Positions 23,462 to 32,248 of a stretch of DNA of 64,000 nt are shown here, in pieces (the stretch's first letter is position 1; each line of letters opens with the position of its first letter). The stretch spans positions 27,219 through 91,218 of the forward strand of contig CAMPKJ010000002.1 of NCBI GenBank assembly GCA_946887105.1, given 5' to 3'. Position numbers and translations under genes: made by a program. The DNA is from an uncultured Acidobacteriota bacterium. GTDB lineage: Bacteria > Acidobacteriota > Thermoanaerobaculia > Gp7-AA8. The notes below the pieces were generated by a model. That model was not told the origin of the DNA and did no database searches. It was given only the letters and a program-made list of their open reading frames with translations.

Positions 23462-23746
23462 TCACACTTCCTTCATGACTTTGATCTCGGGCGGTCCATC
23501 GAGCATCGGCACGATGGTGGACAGCAATGTCTGCACGTGCGGTGTGGACATGTGCTGGTCGAAATCGAGGTGCGTCTTCCAGCGCTCGAATGTCATGAAC
23601 GTGCCGTCATCGGCGCGCAGAACGGAGTAGCTCACGCATCCCGCCTCGCGCCGCGAGGCTTCCGCATTCGCGGTGAGCGCGCGCTGGATCTCTTCCGCGC
23701 GGCCGGACTGCGCTTTCGCGCGTGCGATGACGATGACGTCGCTCAT
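23462..23746 (-). CDS. Antibiotic biosynthesis monooxygenase (ABM/YgiN-like) protein
   Basis: This 94-aa protein has the dimeric ferredoxin-like fold of ABM-domain proteins: VIVIARAKAQSGRAEEIQRALTANAEASRREAGCVSYSVLR, then FMTFERWKTHLDFDQHMSTPHVQ. The pattern EPGC/EAGC-xxY-xVxR and FxxxERWxxxxxxxxHxxxxH is typical of quinol monooxygenase YgiN and relatives. Members act on quinols or aromatic compounds or are simply stress proteins. The gene lies 5 bp downstream of the TonB-dependent receptor gene on the same strand, so the two are likely co-transcribed. Confidence 0.85.
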   Translation of the reverse strand: MSDVIVIARAKAQSGRAEEIQRALTANAEASRREAGCVSYSVLRADDGTFMTFERWKTHLDFDQHMSTPHVQTLLSTIVPMLDGPPEIKVMKEV

Positions 23747-23751
23747 GTGCG

Positions 23752-26205
23752 CTACCAGTTCACCGAGACGAAGCCGAGGGCGCGGCGCTCGAGAAGATCG
23801 CCGCCGAACGCTTCCCAGTGCTCGTTGTTGAGCGCGTTGCTGACGTCGACACCGAAGCCGAACATGTCGTTGATGCGGTAGTTCGCGGCGACGTTCACGA
23901 CCTCGTACTCCGGAATCGTTCCGACGAACACGCCCGCGGCCCAGTCGTACCCTTCGACCCAGCGGTACGAGACCTTGGCGTCGAGTTTCGATCCGCGCCA
24001 GGCCAATCCGAGGTTGTACTTGTTCTCCGGCGCGTTCGGCAGGAGGCGATCGCCGCCCTGCGCCGACTTCACCTCGAAGTTGAACTTCGAGTAGTTCGCG
24101 TCGAGGACCCAGTTATTGGTGATGTAGTAGTTGAACGCGATCTCGCCGCCGTCCGTGTCGACTTCACCGGCATTCGTGTACGAGAGGACCAGCGCCGGGG
24201 CGCCGTTCACGGTCGTCACGCCGATGCGGCGCGCGCCGAGCGCACCCGCGAGGAATTGCGTGACGCCCTGCTGCGCCGCCGGTCCGAGGGTGCCGGGGAC
24301 GACGTAGGTCGGATACTGCGCCTGGTTGACGCCCGGGAGCAGGTCGGTGACGAAGTCGGTCATGTTGCTCTTGTACAGATCGACGGTGACGAACATCTTG
24401 CCGGCGAAAATGCCCGAGTACCCGAGCTCGTGGCTCTTGACCTTCTCCACCTCGAGCGCGTTGTTGCCGCGCGCGAGGACCTGCATGCTGTTGAAGCCGA
24501 ATGCGGTGAGCGCCGGCGCGAGTTGGGGCAAGCCGGCCGCGGTCGCCGCCGCCGCGAGGTTCACCGGAGCGCCGGCAGTGACGCGCAGGAAGAGCTCCGA
24601 ATAGTTCGGCCGCTGGAATGCCTGGCTGTAACCGTAGCGGAGCGTGTGGTTCTGCGCGAAGCTCAACACCAGGCCGCCGCGCGGTGAGAACTCCGCCTCG
24701 TGCAGCGTCGAGTCATCCCAGCGCGCCGCGCCGACGAGCTTCAGGTTGGTCGTGACGTCGAACTCGAGCTGGCCGAACGCCGACTGCTGCGTCTCGTCTT
24801 TGGCGCTGTCCATCAGCGTGTGGAAGCCGAACGGATCGGACGTGTCCACTTCCTGCTGATGCCAGGCCACGCCGCCGACGATGCGTCCGCGGTTGTTGAA
24901 GAGTCCCCAGTTGGTCTGGATCTCACCGTGCAGATTGCTCGAGTCTTCCCACAGGCCGGTGGTGCCGGGCGCGGTGGAGGCGGGATTGGCGCCGGAGCCC
25001 GATGCGAGAGCGACCTGCCGCTCCGCGATGCGCGCGTCGCGGTACGCGCTGATGTTCCAGTGGTTCGTGTTGAAGTTCGCGCGCACCCACGGACGCTGCA
25101 CGTCCGTGACCTGCACGCGGCCGATGCCGGTCTGGAAGGTCGGTCCTTCGATCTCCGAATATCCGCCTTCGAGGGTGAGGACGCTGGTGTTTGCGAAGTG
25201 CTTGTCGAGGCGCAGACCGCCGAAGGCAATCCGGTCCTCGGTCAACGGGAGCGGTACCGGCTCGCGCGGCAGGCAGTTGACCGCGACGGTTGGGGTGCAG
25301 GGCACTGTGTACTCCACGCTGACGTTGCGCGAGCGCGTGAAGTCATCGCTCTGCTGATAGCCGCCGGTGATGCGGTAGAACCACTCGTTGCCGAACCCGC
25401 CCGCGTGGCGGACATCGCCGCGCTTGGTGTTCAGATCGCCGGCCGACAGGAGCACGCGTCCGCCGGGCGTGAGCCGCGGCTGCTTGGTGGTCATGTTGAG
25501 CACGCCGCTGAACGCGTTCGCGCCGTAGAGCGCCGAGCCCGGTCCGCGCACCAGCTCCACGCTGGCCATCTCATCGATCGGGAGCGAGAGCCCGGCCCAC
25601 TCCTGCGATCCGAGGAACGCGATCGCGGGATCGCGGCCGTCGATCAGCGTCAGGATGCGGCGATTGAGCGAGCTGTTGAACCCGCGCGCGTTGAAGTTCG
25701 TGTCGTAGAGGCCGCTCTGCGTGAAGTCCACGCCCGGCGCCGCCTCGATGATGCGCGGCGCCTGTCCCGAGGATGCGACCGCTTCGATGTCTTCCTGCGG
25801 CACGACCGTGACCGCCGCGGGCGCATCGACGACGCGCTCGGTGCGGCGCGATGCCGAGTAGACCGTGATGGTCTCGGCGACGCTGAGATTCCAGTCGACC
25901 TGCTTGTCGATGCGCGTCGTCGCGCCGGCGGTGACGACGACGTTGCTCTCGGTGACGGCCTGATCACCGGCCACGAAGCTCACGGTGTAGGTGCCGGCAG
26001 GGACGCCGAATCGGAAGTTGCCGTTGGAGTCGGTGAGCTCGACGCGGGAGAGCTCGACGACCTGCACGATGACGCCTCCGATTCCGGAGCCGTTCGTGCG
26101 GGTGATGCGACCGGAGATGGAGCCCTGCTGCGCGAAGACCGACGTCGCGAACAGCATGAGGCAGAAGCCGAGGAACAAGGATCGAACGGACCGGCGATGA
26201 GCCAT
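23752..26205 (-). CDS. TonB-dependent outer-membrane receptor with carboxypeptidase-like regulatory domain
   Basis: This 817-aa protein has a signal peptide (FLGFCLMLFATSVFAQ), then a carboxypeptidase regulatory-like beta-sandwich (GSISGRITRTNGSGIGGVIV, residues about 26-110). A TonB-dependent plug follows (about 125-235, with VTVVPQEDIEAVAS, RILTLIDGRDP and MASVELVRGPGSALYGANAFSG), then a beta-barrel ending in an aromatic residue (FVSVNW). It imports an unknown large ligand across the outer membrane using TonB/ExbBD energy, candidates for which are encoded at 58.9-61.3 kb. The ATG at 26205 has an AGGAGGAA site upstream. The ABM gene follows in the same transcript. Confidence 0.92.
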   Translation of the reverse strand: MAHRRSVRSLFLGFCLMLFATSVFAQQGSISGRITRTNGSGIGGVIVQVVELSRVELTDSNGNFRFGVPAGTYTVSFVAGDQAVTESNVVVTAGATTRIDKQVDWNLSVAETITVYSASRRTERVVDAPAAVTVVPQEDIEAVASSGQAPRIIEAAPGVDFTQSGLYDTNFNARGFNSSLNRRILTLIDGRDPAIAFLGSQEWAGLSLPIDEMASVELVRGPGSALYGANAFSGVLNMTTKQPRLTPGGRVLLSAGDLNTKRGDVRHAGGFGNEWFYRITGGYQQSDDFTRSRNVSVEYTVPCTPTVAVNCLPREPVPLPLTEDRIAFGGLRLDKHFANTSVLTLEGGYSEIEGPTFQTGIGRVQVTDVQRPWVRANFNTNHWNISAYRDARIAERQVALASGSGANPASTAPGTTGLWEDSSNLHGEIQTNWGLFNNRGRIVGGVAWHQQEVDTSDPFGFHTLMDSAKDETQQSAFGQLEFDVTTNLKLVGAARWDDSTLHEAEFSPRGGLVLSFAQNHTLRYGYSQAFQRPNYSELFLRVTAGAPVNLAAAATAAGLPQLAPALTAFGFNSMQVLARGNNALEVEKVKSHELGYSGIFAGKMFVTVDLYKSNMTDFVTDLLPGVNQAQYPTYVVPGTLGPAAQQGVTQFLAGALGARRIGVTTVNGAPALVLSYTNAGEVDTDGGEIAFNYYITNNWVLDANYSKFNFEVKSAQGGDRLLPNAPENKYNLGLAWRGSKLDAKVSYRWVEGYDWAAGVFVGTIPEYEVVNVAANYRINDMFGFGVDVSNALNNEHWEAFGGDLLERRALGFVSVNW

Positions 26206-26327
26206 GGAAGCAATTCCTCCTCAGACGTTTGTACGCACCGATGAATGGATTCGCAGGAAGGTAGCGCGGCCGTGGAATGGCGTCAACGGCTTTGCGTGAC
26301 AAGTCGTGTGTTTTCAGTAAGAAAAGA

Positions 26328-26339
26328 ACGAACGTTCGT
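26328..26339. promoter_or_regulatory. Perfect palindrome, candidate operator
   Basis: ACGAACGTTCGT is a perfect 12-bp palindrome in the 188-bp gap between the divergent TonB-dependent receptor and speD. It resembles operators of TetR-type regulators and lies about 37-48 bp before the speD -10 box. Confidence 0.45.
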
Positions 26340-26375
26340 ATCCGTGCCACCGAAACACGCTATTGCCAGACTCCG

Positions 26376-26381
26376 TATACT
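26376..26381 (+). promoter_or_regulatory. -10 box of the speD operon
   Basis: TATACT ends 12 nt before the speD ATG and no ribosome binding site lies between, consistent with a leaderless or very short-leader operon mRNA. Confidence 0.5.
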
Positions 26382-26393
26382 TCCCACGCATTC

Positions 26394-26771
26394 ATGGAAA
26401 TCGGCACCGAATGGCTCATCGAGGCGGCGGGTTGCCGGCCGGAGGCATTACGCGATCCGGCGCTGCTGGACGACCTCTTCCTGCGCGTCATCGCCGAGCT
26501 CGAGCTGCGGCCTCTGCACGCGCCGTCGTGGCATGTGTTTCCCGATCCGGGCGGCATCACCGGCTTCGTGATGCTCTCCGAGTCGCACCTGGCCTGTCAC
26601 ACCTACCCTGAGCACGGCGTCGCAGCGATCAATCTCTATTGCTGCCGGCCGCGGCCGGACTGGCCGTGGCAGGAGCGTCTCGGCGAGCTCCTCGGCGCCA
26701 CGGAAGTGCGGGTGCGGGTCGTGGACCGGTCGTTGACGTACAACATGTCGACCTGCGAGACCTCGCGGTGA
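26394..26771 (+). CDS. speD: S-adenosylmethionine decarboxylase proenzyme (SpeD/SpeH type)
   Basis: This 125-aa proenzyme of the small bacterial/archaeal AdoMetDC class self-cleaves before Ser64 in VMLSESHLACHTYPE to give the pyruvoyl cofactor. His69 and Cys83 match the catalytic residues of Thermotoga AdoMetDC. Its product, decarboxylated SAM, is the aminopropyl donor for spermidine-type polyamines. It is the first gene of a compact operon with DUF4178, DUF350, a membrane spermidine synthase and an oxidoreductase, all joined by 4-nt overlaps or short gaps. The ATG at 26394 aligns with family starts. The longer frame upstream would run through the promoter. Confidence 0.92.
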   Translation: MEIGTEWLIEAAGCRPEALRDPALLDDLFLRVIAELELRPLHAPSWHVFPDPGGITGFVMLSESHLACHTYPEHGVAAINLYCCRPRPDWPWQERLGELLGATEVRVRVVDRSLTYNMSTCETSR

Positions 26772-28702
26772 GCGTCGCCAACTGTCCCTCCTGCGGTGCG
26801 CCGATCACCTTCGCGATCGGCTCGTCCTCCGTGGTCGTGTGCCGGCACTGCAGCTCCGTGGTCGCGCGCACCGACCGCGGGCTCGAGTCGCATGGCCAGG
26901 TTGCGGAGCTGATCGACACCGACTCACCGCTGCGTGTCGGCGTGCCCGGCAAGTACAAAGGCAACGGCTTCCGCATCACGGGCCGCACGCAGCTGCGGCA
27001 TCAGGCGGGCGGCGTGTGGGACGAGTGGTACGCGGCGTTCGATGACGGACGCTGGGGATGGGTGGCGGAGGCGCAGGGGCGGTTCTACGTCACGTTCAAG
27101 GTGTCGGCGGATGCGCCACGGCTCGAGGAGCTGCAACTCGGCGCTCCGGTATCCGCCATCGATGGTCTGGTGACCGCGGAGATCGGCGAGGCGAAGTTGA
27201 TTTCTGCGGAAGGGGAGTTGCCGTGGACGCCGGAGCCGGGCGGTGTCTACGCGTACGCCGATCTCACCGGCGACGATCGCCGCTTTGCCACCATCGACTA
27301 CAGCGAAGAGCCGCCGGTGGTGTTCAAAGGAAAAGAGACCACGCTCGACGATCTGGGCATCGCCCCGAGCGATCTTCCGGCCGGCGGCAAACGCGTCGCC
27401 ACCACCGCGCTCAATTGTCCGAATTGCGGCGGCGCGCTGGAGTTGAAAGCGCCCGATCAGGCCGAGCGCATCTGGTGCCCGTACTGCGGCGCGGGACTGG
27501 ACATCACGCGCGGCAAGCTGAAGATGTTCGCGCAGCTGAAGAAGCGCCGCGTCGAACCGGCCATCCCTCTCGGCAGCAAGGGCACGATCGAAAACGACGT
27601 CTACGTCATCGCCGGCTTCATGCAGCGCGCCGTGAAGTTCGACATCGAGTACTACTGGACCGAATACCTGCTCTACAACGCGAGCAAGGGATTTCGCTGG
27701 CTCGTGCACAGCGACGACCACTGGAGCTTCGTCACGCCGCTGCGCGCCGGCGAGGTGTTCGACTCGTCGGCCGGTGCGCACATCGCGAAGTCGGTGAGTT
27801 ACGACAACCGTTCGTACAAGCTCTTTCAGGAAGCGACGGCGAAAGTCACGTTCGTGGCCGGCGAGTTTTACTGGCGCGTGGCGGTCGGGGAGAGCGTCGA
27901 CACGGTCGACTACATCGCGCCGCCATTCGGCATCTCGAAGGAAATCACGCGCAGCGGCGCGCAGGAGATCAGCTACTCGCACGCGCGCTACATGCACACG
28001 GACGAGGTGGCGCAGGCGTTCAACGTCAGCGATCTGACGCGTCCGTCCATGGTCGGCCCGATGCAGCCGTTCACCGGCGCGAAGCTCGGCAAGACCTGGG
28101 TCTCGATGGTGATGCTGTTGTTCGTGGCGGCGATCGTGCTGGCGATTCTTCTGCCGGGACGGACCCTGCTCGAACAGACCATCGACGTCGCCGCGGTGCC
28201 TGCAACGGAAGGGACTCCTTCAAACGGCAGGATGATCTTCACGGAATCCTTCCCGCTCACCGGCGAGCACAACGTGCAGGTGCGCGGCCTCGCCGACGTC
28301 AACAACAGCTGGATGTACGTCGAGGGCGACCTGGTCGACGAGCAGACCGGCCGCTTCGAATCATTCGAGCTGCCGATCGAGTACTACCACGGCGTCGACG
28401 GCGGCGAGAGCTGGAACGAGGGAAGCCGCACGCGCCGCGCGCATCTCGCGGCACCGCCCAAAGGAACGTACACGCTCGCGCTGGCCGTGCAATGGCAGGA
28501 GGGACAGACGCCGCCGCCGCTGCAGATCCGCGTGCGCGAGGGCGTGTTCCGCTGGCCGTACTTCATCCTGGCGCTGATCGGCATCAGCATCCTGCCGGTC
28601 ATCGCGATCTTCCGGCATCTCTCGTTCGAGACGCAGCGGTGGAAAGACAGCGCGCACAGCCCGTTCGGGCAGTGGGAGAGCAGCGACGATGACGAGGAGT
28701 GA
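26768..28702 (+). CDS. DUF4178 membrane protein with two zinc ribbons
   Basis: This 644-aa protein starts with GTG overlapping the speD stop. Two Cys4 ribbons, CPSCGAP...CRHC (about 5-23) and CPNCGG...CPYCG (about 217-240), each precede a DUF4178 domain. The first runs to about residue 200 (YKGNGFRITGRTQLRHQAGG, WDEWYAAFDDGRWGWVAE) and the second from about 260 to 420 (VYVIAGFMQRAVKFDIEYYWTEYLLYN). Two membrane helices follow (MVMLLFVAAIVLAILLPG about 448-465; YFILALIGISILPVIAIF about 598-615), bracketing a beta-rich domain. DUF4178 (YjfK in E. coli) is found beside DUF350 and polyamine or glutathionylspermidine genes. The biochemical role is unknown; envelope polyamine modification is an inference. 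Confidence 0.85.
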   Translation: MSVANCPSCGAPITFAIGSSSVVVCRHCSSVVARTDRGLESHGQVAELIDTDSPLRVGVPGKYKGNGFRITGRTQLRHQAGGVWDEWYAAFDDGRWGWVAEAQGRFYVTFKVSADAPRLEELQLGAPVSAIDGLVTAEIGEAKLISAEGELPWTPEPGGVYAYADLTGDDRRFATIDYSEEPPVVFKGKETTLDDLGIAPSDLPAGGKRVATTALNCPNCGGALELKAPDQAERIWCPYCGAGLDITRGKLKMFAQLKKRRVEPAIPLGSKGTIENDVYVIAGFMQRAVKFDIEYYWTEYLLYNASKGFRWLVHSDDHWSFVTPLRAGEVFDSSAGAHIAKSVSYDNRSYKLFQEATAKVTFVAGEFYWRVAVGESVDTVDYIAPPFGISKEITRSGAQEISYSHARYMHTDEVAQAFNVSDLTRPSMVGPMQPFTGAKLGKTWVSMVMLLFVAAIVLAILLPGRTLLEQTIDVAAVPATEGTPSNGRMIFTESFPLTGEHNVQVRGLADVNNSWMYVEGDLVDEQTGRFESFELPIEYYHGVDGGESWNEGSRTRRAHLAAPPKGTYTLALAVQWQEGQTPPPLQIRVREGVFRWPYFILALIGISILPVIAIFRHLSFETQRWKDSAHSPFGQWESSDDDEE

Positions 28703-28705
28703 GCG

Positions 28706-28882
28706 ATGCTGAAAAAGTTCTACGTGCTGCTCGCGATGGTGATCATCGGCGGATACGCATACGCCGGATTCACGGGCGGTGAGTTGGTCCCGAAGAAAAA
28801 AGGCTACGTGCCGGCCGCCAGCCGCGGGGCGCAGGGCGGCGCGCGCGCGTTCTGGTACGGCGGATATCGAGGAGGCAAATGA
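28706..28882 (+). CDS. 58-aa membrane-anchored small protein in the speD operon
   Basis: The peptide begins [21 protein letters not shown], a helix that may be a signal anchor or a signal peptide. It is followed by [18 protein letters not shown] and a Gly/Arg/aromatic tail ([13 protein letters not shown]). The start lies 3 bp after the DUF4178 stop, and its stop overlaps the DUF350 ATG as ATGA, so it is embedded in the operon. Codon use matches its neighbours. I know no family. The basic, Gly-rich tail outside the membrane could bind nucleic acid, acidic polymer or be a substrate for modification, all of which is speculation. Confidence 0.7.
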   Translation: MLKKFYVLLAMVIIGGYAYAGFTGGELVPKKKGYVPAASRGAQGGARAFWYGGYRGGK

Positions 28883-29097
28883 TGGACCCGACCATGCTCC
28901 GGGTGTTTCTCAGCACCGTGATTTACACGATTTTCGGCGTGATCGTATTCGGGATCGCGTTCTGGGCGATGGTGAAGCTGTCGCCGTTCTCGATCCGGCA
29001 GGAGCTGGAGACGGACCACAACACGGCCGTGGCGATCCTGATGGCATCCGTGATTCTCGGACTGGCCATCATCATCGCGGCCGCGTTGCATGGGTGA
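28879..29097 (+). CDS. DUF350 membrane protein
   Basis: This 72-aa protein has two membrane helices, [24 protein letters not shown] (about 9-32) and [23 protein letters not shown] (about 50-72), separated by [18 protein letters not shown], whose LxxExNxA pattern is the DUF350 signature. Larger members have four helices (two repeats); this is the single-repeat form. DUF350 proteins (YjfL) recur with DUF4178 and polyamine genes. A GGAGG site is 5 nt upstream of the first ATG. A second ATG directly follows. Its stop overlaps the spermidine synthase GTG. Confidence 0.85.
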   Translation: MMDPTMLRVFLSTVIYTIFGVIVFGIAFWAMVKLSPFSIRQELETDHNTAVAILMASVILGLAIIIAAALHG

Positions 29098-30596
29098 CTT
29101 TGCGCACACCCATCCTCTTCCTGAACGTCCTCATCATCGCCGCGTGCGGACTCGTCTACGAGCTGCTGGCGGGGACGGTGGCCAGTTACGTTCTCGGCGA
29201 CTCGGTGACGCAGTTCTCGCTGATCATCGGGATCTATCTCTCGGCGCTCGGCGTCGGCGCATGGCTCTCGCGATATCTCGAAAACGATCTCGCGGCGCGT
29301 TTCGTCGACGTCGAGCTCGCGGTGGCGCTGATCGGCGGTCTCTCCGCGCCGCTGCTGTTCCTCGGATTCTCGCGGCTGGAATGGTTCCGCCTCTTCCTCT
29401 ACCTGGTGGTCTTCACCATCGGCGTGCTGGTCGGGCTCGAGCTGCCGATCCTGATGCGCATCCTCAAAGAGCATCTGTCGTTCAAGGATCTGGTCGCGCG
29501 CGTGCTCAGCTTCGACTACATCGGCTCGCTCGCGGCCGCGGTGCTCTTCCCGATGTTCCTCATGCCGCGCCTCGGGCTGGTGCGCACGTCGATCGTCTTC
29601 GGCCTGCTGAACGCCGCGGTCGGCTTGTACGGCACATGGCTGCTGCGGCCGTTGTTGCGCGGCGTGACGGTGCTGCGCATCCGCGCGGCGGTGGTCACGC
29701 TGATCCTCCTGGTCGCATTCATCCGCGCCGATTCACTGACCACGCTGGCCGAGGATGAGCTGTACGCCGATGACATCGTCTATACCGCCAGCTCGCCGTA
29801 TCAGCGCATTCTGGTCACGAAGAACCGCACCGGATTCCAGCTCTTCCTGAACGGAAACCTGCAGTTCAGCTCCGCGGACGAGTACCGCTATCACGAGGCG
29901 CTCGTGCATCCGGCGATGTCTTCGCTCGACGCTCCGCGCCGCGTGCTGATCCTCGGCGGCGGCGACGGGCTCGCGTTGCGCGAAGTGCTGAAGTACCGCG
30001 GCGTCGAGCAGGTCACGCTGGTCGATCTCGATCCGAAGATGACCTCGCTCTCGGACGCCTTCCCGCCGCTCGGCGAGCTGAATGCGCACGCGTATCGCGA
30101 TCCGCGCGTGCGCGTCGTGAACGAGGACGCGATGATCTGGATCGAGCGCGAGCGCGACCGCTTCGACGTGGCCATCATCGACTTCCCCGATCCGAGCTCG
30201 TTCGCGCTCGGCAAGCTCTACACGACCCGCTTCTATCGCCTGCTGCGCGCGCGGTTGACGCCGGATGCAGTGGTGTCGGTGCAATGCACGTCGCCGCTGA
30301 CCGCGCCGCGCGCGTACTGGTGCATCGTGCGCACGATGGAAGCGGCGGGGCTGCACGTACGTCCCTATCAGGCTACGGTGCCGTCGTTCGGCGTGTGGGG
30401 CTTCGCGCTGGCGCGGCAGCGTCCGTTCGACACGCCAGTGCAAGTGCGCGTGCCGACGCTTTTCCTCGACGAACGCACGCTCGCGGCGATGTTCGTCTTC
30501 CCGCGCGACATGGCAGCGGTGCCGGTGGAGATCAACCGTCTCGACAACCAGATGCTGGTGCGCTACTACGAGGAAGAGTGGGGGAAGTGGTCGTGA
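29094..30596 (+). CDS. Membrane-embedded spermidine synthase-like aminopropyltransferase
   Basis: This 500-aa fusion has about seven membrane helices (residues 1-220; [21 protein letters not shown] begins the first) and a spermidine synthase domain (about 235-480). The domain has the beta-hairpin start [52 protein letters not shown] for donor binding, [10 protein letters not shown] and the catalytic region [21 protein letters not shown]. It would transfer an aminopropyl group from decarboxylated SAM, made by SpeD four genes upstream, onto an acceptor at the membrane. The E-YxE substrate motifs are kept, so activity is likely, though the acceptor may not be putrescine. The GTG start is fixed by the GTGA overlap with DUF350. 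Confidence 0.88.
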   Translation: MTLRTPILFLNVLIIAACGLVYELLAGTVASYVLGDSVTQFSLIIGIYLSALGVGAWLSRYLENDLAARFVDVELAVALIGGLSAPLLFLGFSRLEWFRLFLYLVVFTIGVLVGLELPILMRILKEHLSFKDLVARVLSFDYIGSLAAAVLFPMFLMPRLGLVRTSIVFGLLNAAVGLYGTWLLRPLLRGVTVLRIRAAVVTLILLVAFIRADSLTTLAEDELYADDIVYTASSPYQRILVTKNRTGFQLFLNGNLQFSSADEYRYHEALVHPAMSSLDAPRRVLILGGGDGLALREVLKYRGVEQVTLVDLDPKMTSLSDAFPPLGELNAHAYRDPRVRVVNEDAMIWIERERDRFDVAIIDFPDPSSFALGKLYTTRFYRLLRARLTPDAVVSVQCTSPLTAPRAYWCIVRTMEAAGLHVRPYQATVPSFGVWGFALARQRPFDTPVQVRVPTLFLDERTLAAMFVFPRDMAAVPVEINRLDNQMLVRYYEEEWGKWS

Positions 30597-32137
30597 CGCT
30601 CTCGCGGCGAGAGCTTCTCACCGCGTTTCTCGGAGCACCCTTCGCCGCAATCGCCTGTCGCGAGCGCGTGCCGTCGCTGCCGCCGGGCGAGCTGGCAGGC
30701 GCGTCGCACGAAGTTGGACATCGGCTGCGCGGAGCAGCGCCGCCGCGTCCTTCCGAGTGGGAAGCGCACGACGTCGTGATCGTCGGCGCGGGCATCGCCG
30801 GACTGGCCGCCGCATGGCGGCTCGCGCAGGGTGGCGTTCGCGATGTCGTGCTGCTCGAGCTGGAACCGGAGATCGGTGGCACCTCGCGCAGCACCGCCTC
30901 CGTTCCGTGGGGCGCGCATTACGTCGTCGCGCCATCGCCGGCCGATCGCGTGTTGACGCAGCTTCTGACCGAGATGGGCGCGCTCGAAGACGGCGTTCCC
31001 GCGGAGCAGTTTCTGGTGCGCGATCCCGAGGAGCGCGTGTTTTATCGCGGACGCTGGTACGAGGGGCTGTACCTGTATGCAGGCGCATCGCACGAAGACC
31101 TGCGCCAGTTGCGCGCCTTCGAGGCGGAGATCGCGCGCTGGTCTGCATGGCGCGATGCGCAGGGGCGGCGCGCGTTCGAGATTCCGATGGCGCTCGGCTC
31201 CGATGATCCTGAGGTGACGGCGCTCGACACGCTTTCGATGGCGCAGTGGATGGATGCCCGCGGATTCACGTCGCCGCGCTTGCGATGGTTCGTCGAGTAT
31301 GCGTGCCGCGATGACTACGGCACGCTGCTGATCGACACCAGCGCGTGGGCAGCAATCTTTTACTTTGCCTCGCGCGATGCGCGTCCGGTGATCACCTGGC
31401 CGGAAGGGAACGGCCGCATCGTGAAGCATCTCGCGCGCTCCGCGCCGGCGCGAACGGGTTGGCTGGCGGCGCACATCAGCCCCGAAGGAGAAGTGATTGC
31501 GTTGCGCGGCAACGAAGTGCGCGGGTTTCGCGCAAGACGCGTGATTTTCGCCGGACCGCAGTTCGTCGCGCGGCGCGTGATTCCGTCGCGGCAGACGCCG
31601 CCGGACTTCACGTATGGATCGTGGATGGTCGCGAACATCACGCTGCGCGCGCGGCCGGCATCGAAAGGATTTCCGCCCGCGTGGGACAACGTGTTGTACG
31701 AGAGCCCATCGCTCGGCTACGTCACCGCGACGCATCAACGCGGCATCGAGTACGGGCCGACCGTGCTGACGTACTACTACCCGCTATGCGGCTCTGACGC
31801 GCATCGCGAGCGCGAGCGCTTGCTCATCGGAGGCCGCGAGGAATGGGCGGAGGTCGCGCTCGCTGATCTATCGCGCGCACATCCCGAGATCCGCGAGCTG
31901 GCCACGCGCGTCGACGTCATGCGCTGGGGCCACGCCATGGTGCGTCCGCTTCCCCGGTTCGTCTCGAGCGACGCGCGCCGTGACGCCGCGCAACCGCACG
32001 GCGCGATTCATTTCGCGAACACGGACCTCAGCGGCATCGCACTCTGCGAAGAAGCGCTGCATCACGGAGTACGCGCCGCGGAAGAAGTACTCGGCTCAGT
32101 CCCCTCTCCCCGCTCCGCGGGGAGAGGGTCAGGGTGA
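30593..32137 (+). CDS. Tat-exported lipoprotein FAD/NAD(P)-binding amine oxidase-like oxidoreductase
   Basis: This 514-aa protein starts at a GTG overlapping the spermidine synthase stop. The N-terminus [19 protein letters not shown] combines a twin-arginine motif with a lipobox (AIAC), so it should be folded with its flavin, exported and lipid-anchored. The Rossmann FAD motif is [17 protein letters not shown] (about 61-77), with a GG doublet (EIGGTSRS) after it. The C-terminal region ([28 protein letters not shown]) resembles the FAD-binding end of amine oxidases/phytoene desaturase-like proteins. A polyamine as substrate is an inference from the operon. The last 12 residues ([13 protein letters not shown]) and the stop codon come from a dispersed repeat. 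Confidence 0.82.
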   Translation: MTLSRRELLTAFLGAPFAAIACRERVPSLPPGELAGASHEVGHRLRGAAPPRPSEWEAHDVVIVGAGIAGLAAAWRLAQGGVRDVVLLELEPEIGGTSRSTASVPWGAHYVVAPSPADRVLTQLLTEMGALEDGVPAEQFLVRDPEERVFYRGRWYEGLYLYAGASHEDLRQLRAFEAEIARWSAWRDAQGRRAFEIPMALGSDDPEVTALDTLSMAQWMDARGFTSPRLRWFVEYACRDDYGTLLIDTSAWAAIFYFASRDARPVITWPEGNGRIVKHLARSAPARTGWLAAHISPEGEVIALRGNEVRGFRARRVIFAGPQFVARRVIPSRQTPPDFTYGSWMVANITLRARPASKGFPPAWDNVLYESPSLGYVTATHQRGIEYGPTVLTYYYPLCGSDAHRERERLLIGGREEWAEVALADLSRAHPEIRELATRVDVMRWGHAMVRPLPRFVSSDARRDAAQPHGAIHFANTDLSGIALCEEALHHGVRAAEEVLGSVPSPRSAGRGSG

Positions 32138-32204
32138 GGGGCGAATCTTGCGAAACCTGCGCCCCTCACCCTAACCCTCTCCCCGCGAAGCGGGGAGAGG
32201 GGAC
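32099..32204. repeat. Large inverted repeat, family D (CCCCTCTCCCCG...)
   Basis: Two inverted copies of a roughly 43-bp unit (about 32100-32142 and 32160-32202) face each other across a 17-nt spacer. Each contains a smaller hairpin CTCCCCGC...GCGGGGAG, so the whole can form a cruciform. It lies between convergent operons and encodes the tail and stop of the upstream oxidoreductase. It may also help terminate transcription. Confidence 0.85.
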
Positions 32205-32248
32205 TGGCTCGCCCGACGCCGAAGGCGCATTACACCGGCACCCCGCAC

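Noticed and set aside
24700..26244. A 514-aa open frame antisense to the TonB-dependent receptor
   Set aside because: Arg/His/Asp/Val-rich composition without motifs, a by-product of GC-rich codon use opposite a clear receptor gene.
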